Assembly: GCA_029844215.1 (NCBI GenBank)
Contig: CM056731.1
Location: 82,170,992-82,234,991 of the forward strand
Length of the DNA stretch: 64,000 nucleotides
Source: Przewalskia tangutica
Lineage: Eukaryota > Streptophyta > Magnoliopsida > Solanales > Solanaceae
Direction: 5' to 3'
Shown: positions 59,200-64,000 of the stretch, piece by piece
Layout: every line of letters starts with the position of its first letter
Numbering within the stretch: position 1 is the first letter of the stretch
The notes under the pieces: model-generated
What the model saw: the letters and a program-made list of their open reading frames with translations, nothing else
What the model was told of the DNA's origin: nothing
Database searches by the model: none
Position numbers and translations under genes: made by a program

Positions 59200-59960
59200 G
59201 CGATTCTTGATCGATGCCGATGGTTAGGAGTTTCGGATGTGTTCCCGCACGATCTTCCGGTATCCTCCTGAGAGGGAGATTGAGTTTTGTATTGATACGT
59301 TGCCAGACACTCGACCTATATCTATTCCGCCATACAGGATGGCACCTGCCGAGTTGAGGGAGCTGAAGGACCAGCTGAAAGATTTGCTGGAAAAGGGCTT
59401 TATCAGGCCTAGTGTTTCTCCCTGGAGAGCGCCGATTTTGTTTGTGAAGAAGAAGGATGAGACGTTGCGTATGTGTGTTGATTACAGACAACTTAATAAG
59501 GTAACCATCAAGAATAGGTACCCCATCCCCAGGATTGATGATTTATTTGATCAGTTGCAGGGTGCGAGGTGTTTCTCCAAGATAGACCTGCGGTCTGGTT
59601 ATCATCAGGTGCGAGTTCGAGAGGCAGATATCCCAAAGACTGCATTCAGGACCCGGTATGGGCACTATGAGTTCAGGGTGATGTCTTTCGGTTTGACCAA
59701 CGCGCTCGGTATTTATGGATCTGATGAACCGGGTGTTCAAGCCATTTTTGGATACATTTGTTATAGTATTCATTGATGACATCCTGGTTTATTCGCGCAC
59801 AGAGCAGGAGCATACAGATCACTCGGCGACGGATTGGGGTCCTCGGAGGCGATTATTCGCCAAGTTCTCCAAGTGTGAGTTTTGGTTGGCCTCGGTGGCA
59901 TTCCCGGGCACATTATGGGTGATGGTGTTGAGGTTGATACGGCAAAGATCGAGGCGATCA
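59200..59960 (+). pseudogene. reverse transcriptase domain of element E
   Basis: 59237-59776 is open and reads IPPYRMAPAELRELKDQLKD, LRMCVDYRQLNKVTIKNRYP, SKIDLRSGYHQVRV and RTRYGHYEFRVMSFGLTNA. The frame is then lost by a small indel near 59708-59720; the next frame (from 59715) gives MDLMNRVFKPFLDTFVIVF and the catalytic FIDDILVYS at about 59770-59795. FAKFSKCEFWLASVAF follows, then another break near 59900. RT copies the element RNA into DNA in the particle. All catalytic residues are present, split between frames. Confidence 0.88.
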
Positions 59961-60089
59961 AGTCTTGGTCGAGACCTACTACTCCGACCGAGTGCGCAGA
60001 TTTCTTAGTCGGCGTTATTATGTAGGTTTGTGGAGCGCTTTGCTTCGATTTCAAGACCGCTTGACTAGGTGGCGAGAAGCGGCTAAGTT

Positions 60090-60699
60090 CCAATGGACAG
60101 AGGCTTGCGAGGAGGGCTTCCAGTTACAGAAGGAAAGGTTGACTACGGCTCCAGTTCTTACTCTTCCGGAGGGGATTGACGGGTACGTGATTTATTGTGA
60201 TGCCTCGGGTATCGGGCTAGGGTGTGTTTTGATGCAGCACGACAAGGTTATAGCCTATGCTTCCCGGCAGTTACGGAAGCATGAGAGGAATTACCCTACC
60301 CACGACTTAGAGTTGGCCGCAGTTATTCATGCCTTGAAGATTTGGAGACATTATTTATATGGGGTTCATGTGGATATTTATACAGACCACAAGAGCCTCC
60401 AGTATATCTTCAGGCAGAGGGAGTTGAACTTGCGACAGAGAGGGTGGTTAGGGTTGTTGAAGGATTATGATGTTGATATTCTATACCATCCAGGGAAAGC
60501 AAATGTGGTTGCTGATGCCTTGAGTCGTAGATCGATGGGGAGCCTGATAGAGGTACAGCCAGAGAGACAGGACATGGTCCGTCAGATCCATCAGCTAGCG
60601 AGCCTTGGGGTTCGATTGATCGATACCGATGATAGTGGGGTACGGGTTCGTGAGGTTGTCGAGTCTTCCATCGTTGATGAGGTAAAGAGGCGGCGATGA
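60090..60699 (+). pseudogene. RNase H domain of element E and linker
   Basis: Best-preserved pol segment, open from 59965 to 60699. RNase H motifs with acidic catalytic residues: GYVIYCDASGIGLGCVLM, THDLELAAVIHALKIWRHY, HVDIYTDHKSLQYIF and GKANVVADALSRRSMGSL. It degrades RNA in RNA-DNA hybrids. The linker to integrase (VRQIHQLASLGVRLID) follows, and the frame ends at a TGA near 60697. Confidence 0.88.
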
Positions 60700-60719
60700 G
60701 GACCCGATGTTGTCTGGTA

Positions 60720-61680
60720 TTGAGATGCAGCTCTTCGGGAGGAGAAGAGTCTATTCGAGGTAGCGCCTGATGGGGTGCTAAGATTTGAGGGCCGGTTGTG
60801 TGTTCCCGATGTGACAGGACTTCGTCAGCAGATTCTGGGGAAGGCACACAGTGCTCGTTATTATATTCATCCGGGGTCGACCAAGATGTACCATGACCTC
60901 AGATGTATGTATTGGTGGGATGGCCTGAAGAGGGACGTGACATGCTTTGTTGCACATTGTCCTAATTGCCAGCAGGTCAAGGTCGAGCACCAGAGGCCTA
61001 GTGGGCTATTACAGGCTATTGAGATTCCGACTTGGAAGTGGGAGGTGATCAACATGGACTTTGTTACAGGGTTACCTCGTACTTAGAGGAAGTATGACTC
61101 TATTTGGGTTATTGTTGACAGGCTGACGAAATCAGCCCACTTCCTTCCAGTCAGGACGACGTTTTCGGCTGAGGACTATGCCAGATTGTACATCAGAGAG
61201 ATTGTGAGACTGCACGGAGTCCCTGTGTCTATTATATCAGATAGAGGAGCCCAGTTTACGGCTAACTTCTGGAGGTCTTTCCAGAAGGGATTAGGGACAC
61301 AGGTGAGTCTCGACAGCTGCTTCATCCTCATCGACGCGGGAAGAGCGCACTATCCGCATACACGAGGATATCTGCGAGCTGTGTGATTGATTTCAGGGGT
61401 AGCTGGGAGGATCATTTGCCTCTTGTGGAGTTTGCGTATAACAACACTACCATTCCAAAGATACGACGATGGCGCCATACGAGGCTTTGTATGGACGGAA
61501 ATGCAGGTCGCCGATTGGTTGGTTCGACGTGGGCGAGGTGCAGTTAGTTGGCCCAAACTTGGTTCAGCAGGCTGTGGATAAGGTGAAGCTTATCCAGGAG
61601 AGACTGTTAGCAGCTCAGAGTCGGCAGAAGTCATATGCGGATAATCGGCGTCGACATTTGGAGTTTTAGGTAGACGATTG
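60720..61680 (+). pseudogene. integrase domain of element E
   Basis: 60775-61086 encodes the zinc-binding part (IHPGSTKMYHDL ... AHCPNCQQVKVEH) and the first catalytic Asp in NMDFVTGLPRT. A TAG at 61084-61086 stands where B and D have a Gln codon, consistent with CAG to TAG change. The core goes on with IWVIVDRLTKSAHFLP and the second Asp in SIISDRGAQFTANF (codon 61241-61243). The region expected to hold the catalytic Glu (61310-61390) is scrambled. The end (AQSRQKSYADNRRRHLEF, 61620-61669) is readable. Integrase inserts the DNA copy. Confidence 0.85.
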
Positions 61681-62197
61681 GGTCTTCTTGAATGTATCAC
61701 CCATGAAGGGTGTGATGATATTCAGAAAGAAGGGAAAACTCAGCCCAAGGTACATTGGGCCCTACCAGATCATCCGTCGAGTAGGCAAGGTTTCTTATGA
61801 GTTGGATCTGCCATCAGAGTTAGAGGCGGTACATCCGGTCTTCCATGTTTCTATGTTGCGGAAGTGTATCGGAGATCCAGCGAGAGTTTTCCCTGCTAGT
61901 GAGGTCCAGGTGATAGAGGGGTTATCGTATGAGGAGAGTCCCATAGCGATACTCGATCGCCAGGTCAGGCGACTGCGGACCAAGGATGTGGCTTCCGTCA
62001 AAGTCTTGTGGAGGAATGATAATCGGGAGGAGATGACTTGGGAAGCGGAGGAGGACATGTTGAGGAAGTATCCTCACTTATTCCCTACACCTTCAGGTAA
62101 TTCATTTTCCCTTACTTGTCAAGTTTTAATTGAAGTATTTTTGCTTAAATGTTATTATGTGGCCATGTGTGGCATTATTGGTATGTCGGGGTTGTAA
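61681..62197 (+). pseudogene. integrase C-terminus with chromodomain-like tail of element E
   Basis: Open from 61688 to 62197: NVSPMKGVMIFRKKGKLSPR, YIGPYQIIRRVGKVSYELDL, AVHPVFHVSMLRKCIGDPAR, then the tail SPIAILDRQVRRLRTKDVAS, VKVLWRNDNREEMTWEAEED, MLRKYPHLFP. The VKVLWRN and TWE residues are typical of the chromodomain-type tail of Tekay/Del elements. The frame runs about 30 codons past the usual end (HLFPTPSGNS) into the 3' UTR. Confidence 0.85.
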
Positions 62198-62236
62198 AAG
62201 GAAACTATGTCGCTAATTATAAGTTTGACTCCGAAA

Positions 62237-62273
62237 GAACATTCGGGGACGAATGTTTCTAAGGGGGGAAGAA
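62237..62273 (+). other. hairpin and polypurine tract of element E
   Basis: GAACATTCG-GGGA-CGAATGTTT inverted repeat (62237-62258) followed by TAAGGGGGGAAGAA up to the 3' LTR. Confidence 0.82.
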
Positions 62274-63182
62274 TGTTACACCCCGTATTTACAGGACATG
62301 TTTTAAGAACGTACGTGAGAATCCCAAATGTTAAGATTAGAGACTTGTAAAAAATTATCAGAATTATGGAATTGTCGGAAAACGTAATATTGTGACGAAT
62401 GGGAGGGCGACACGTGTCACCCCCCCTTATGTAGTCTTGGACGAAAATAAGCATGGCCAAAAGGGTCATTTGACCATTGTTAGGATGACAAAGTCTTGCA
62501 AGTTGAAGAGCTTGATAAAATTGACTTAGTCAATGGGACCACATGTCTTGATATTTAAAAGAACTTCATCCAAGCCACACATTTGTGCACATATTGACCC
62601 TCCATGTTACTATATAGTAGTACTAGTAGCAAGACAACTTCCATACTTAGCCAAAATTTCAAGAAAATTTGAAGAACACCATTAGGTGCTCTCGGGTTCA
62701 CCTTCAAGAAAAAGAAATTTTTTTTGTTTGTTGTTCTTTAAGCTCCACACTTTAAACCAAGGTTCATGAGGGTATTTTAAGGGTATCTCAATAGAAAGAT
62801 CCCGAAAAAATAGCGTTTTCGTATTAGTCGCAAGGTGAAAACCTAGTTGCTTTTCTAGGTTTTTTTTGGAAGATTAAAGGAAAGTTGTTTGTGATATTCT
62901 AAGGGTCTCAAGTGGCGGATTGAAGTGTCAAGAAGAGGCTCTAAGTTGCTAGGGAGCGACTTCGAATTTGAAGTTGGACTAAGACTCGTTGAGGTAATAA
63001 TCTTGTCTCTTAAAGTGTTACAAGATTATATATTGTTGTTAGCCTTACATGTTTGCTAGCATGAAGTATATGTGTTGAAGATTTATAAGTGTTATGGATT
63101 GTTGTAGCCTAAAATCCGAAATGTCATATAAGCCTTTTGAAGTTGAATTACAATTTGGTCGTTATTTAGAATCGTCGCATGT
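62274..63182 (+). repeat. 3' LTR of element E, cut by LINE2
   Basis: Starts TGTTACACCCCG, matching 13962. It keeps the G-box palindrome (62409-62418) and the uninterrupted site that element B used in the other LTR. A probable TATA element CTATATAG is at 62610-62617. LINE2 begins after GTCGCATGT (63182); the other LTR continues there with TACTTACTT. Confidence 0.92.
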
Positions 63183-63195
63183 AAAAAAGGAGTTA

Positions 63196-63244
63196 GAGAG
63201 AAGTTTCTCTCACTAAGGAAAACGCTCTCAACGTTTTCCCTTAG
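63196..63244 (+). other. paired hairpins in LINE2 5' UTR
   Basis: GAGAGAA-GT-TTCTCTC (63196-63211) and CTAAGGAAAACG ... CGTTTTCCCTTAG (63213-63244, one unpaired C, 7-base loop). They are adjacent, near the start of the element. Confidence 0.6.
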
Positions 63245-63326
63245 TTGCTCCTTCGGTTTTCCTCATCTCCCCCCCCCCTAAAATCAACCATTATTTCCCA
63301 ATGTTTTGAAGCTTAATATCCATAAC

Positions 63327-64000
63327 ATGAAAAAGTCTAAACGTTACACACGTTCCAGCAATGATTCAGGAGGATCAGGAAGTTCAACGAAGGCTAGAAC
63401 CAAGAAAAAGAAAAAGAATGGCGGTAGTCCAACCATTGTTGAAGAAAATCTAACTCCGACAATTTCAGACCCAACGGTGTTAGTTCATGTCGCGCTAGAT
63501 TTGCGTATCCCACTCGAGAATATAGTGGATGATTCTATGCTACAAAGGATACATGAATGGGGCAAAAATATAGAAATGGAGAGCTTGGATATTAGTGAAT
63601 TTGAAGGCGGAAAACTTTATGGTCCATCGGTAACCAATCCAGAAGCAATCTCTCCTATTACTCCTACTGAAGTGACCACAGTTGAAGACCATGACACTGA
63701 CCACATGCCTACTGGGAAGAACCCTCTTGAAACTCCCGGCAAGCAGAGACTGAATCCGATAGCCATTGACACCCCTTATGCTACTAGGGTGGTTGATCAT
63801 ATCACGGGTCATTTGAAAGACAAAGGGAACATTATGGAAGAGCAGGACAACCACGGCATCATTGGTACCTCCACAGTACCTAGAAATTCACTCAGGCAAA
63901 CCGGAAAAGGGAATAAATCTGGGTCAGGAATAGCAATTGACGAAACAAAGCGTGATGGCATACTCGGGTCAAAACCGGGTCAGGGCACGGGTCAGAGGTT
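63327..64000 (+). CDS. LINE2 ORF1, N-terminal part, open to the window edge
   Basis: ATG at 63327, 224 complete codons without a stop, cut by the window. The N-terminus is basic and Ser-rich (MKKSKRYTRSSNDSGGSGSS, then a Lys run KKKKN). The middle is acidic, Thr/Pro-rich and hydrophilic, with no recognised domain yet; DUF4283 and the zinc knuckle would be expected further right. From about codon 132 it is homologous to 3990-4250 of LINE1, where the frame is damaged. The protein is expected to bind the LINE RNA. First ATG after the hairpin-rich 5' UTR, hence the chosen start. Confidence 0.8.
   Translation, partial: MKKSKRYTRSSNDSGGSGSSTKARTKKKKKNGGSPTIVEENLTPTISDPTVLVHVALDLRIPLENIVDDSMLQRIHEWGKNIEMESLDISEFEGGKLYGPSVTNPEAISPITPTEVTTVEDHDTDHMPTGKNPLETPGKQRLNPIAIDTPYATRVVDHITGHLKDKGNIMEEQDNHGIIGTSTVPRNSLRQTGKGNKSGSGIAIDETKRDGILGSKPGQGTGQR

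Larger units (their letters stand above)
13962..64000 (+). mobile_element. Ty3/gypsy chromovirus-like element E, outermost host of the nest
   Basis: Plus-strand element whose pieces are 13962-14111, 42225-43902 and 47068-48244 (5' LTR), 48245-48306 and 57271-62273 (internal), and 62274 onward (3' LTR). It is interrupted by B, F, G and LINE2. The pieces rejoin cleanly: 13962-14111 plus 42225 onward is collinear with the uninterrupted 3' LTR at 62274-63182. By eye I counted about a dozen differences over some 930 compared bases, so E is older than the elements inside it but not ancient. Coding order is gag, protease, RT, RNase H, integrase, chromodomain-like end. Confidence 0.88.
63183..64000 (+). 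mobile_element. L1-type LINE (LINE2), 5' end, runs off the window
   Basis: Begins AAAAAAGGAGTTAGAGAG inside E's 3' LTR. Its 5' UTR (63183-63326) holds two hairpins and a C-rich run, followed by ORF1. From 63721 it matches LINE1 from 3990, so both belong to one family. As its 5' end is present, it is a candidate full-length copy. Confidence 0.88.

Noticed and set aside
59700..59800. Programmed frameshift in RT of element E
   Set aside because: The break is in the middle of a conserved RT segment, not between gag and pol, and B and D lack it; a simple small indel explains it.
58760..62197. Endogenous pararetrovirus (caulimovirid) instead of a Ty3 element
   Set aside because: Long LTRs, primer site, integrase and chromodomain-like tail are present; no movement or coat protein is seen.

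Overview
This window is a stretch of plant nuclear DNA made almost entirely of nested retrotransposons. I find no host gene I can name, no rRNA or tRNA gene, no CRISPR array and nothing prokaryotic. The dominant elements are Ty3 (gypsy) LTR retrotransposons with a gag-PR-RT-RNaseH-IN order, a chromodomain-like C-terminus and long LTRs (2.4 to more than 4.1 kb), which fits the Tekay/Del chromovirus lineage. Two plant L1-type LINEs are also present. The proteins look like those common in eudicots, possibly Solanaceae, but the species cannot be fixed from the sequence alone. Repeat density suggests heterochromatin.

Layout, left to right. 1-3984 is the 5' end of a minus-strand Ty3 element (A) that entered a LINE. 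3985-9175 is that LINE (LINE1), with a damaged ORF1 and an open RT-bearing ORF2; it lies in a very long LTR (H, 9176-13283). 13284-13961 is unassigned. From 13962 to beyond the right edge runs one plus-strand Ty3 element (E). Its 5' LTR is split by element B (14112-42224, minus) and by a solo LTR F (43903-47067). B is itself split inside RT by element C (19047-37402, plus), and C is split by element D (23443-33184, minus). E's leader is split by element G (48307-57270, plus). E's own gag-pol lies at 57416-62197 and its 3' LTR starts at 62274, where a second LINE (LINE2) begins at 63183 and runs off the window. Target-site duplications and matching flanks support this order: E contains B, B contains C, C contains D.

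Functionally, B, D and E carry degraded but recognisable complete gag-pol sets and look like autonomous-type copies. C and G have LTRs, primer site, polypurine tract and a gag, but a shared non-coding block where pol should be; they look like a non-autonomous subfamily that would need pol in trans. LINE1 keeps RT but has lost most of its endonuclease; LINE2 may be more complete.

Two cautions and leads. (1) Most small differences between copies fall at CAG, CTG or CCG sites, including the same base missing from four primer-binding sites. I suspect consensus errors at CHG-methylated cytosines, so many apparent frameshifts may not be real. (2) The most interesting recurring structures are a hairpin directly before the polypurine tract in five elements, a palindromic G-box-like motif in the LTR promoters, a fixed LTR position holding different tandem arrays in different copies, the shared pol-replacing block, and a tandemly repeated LINE ORF1. 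I did not find a convincing new multi-gene system.
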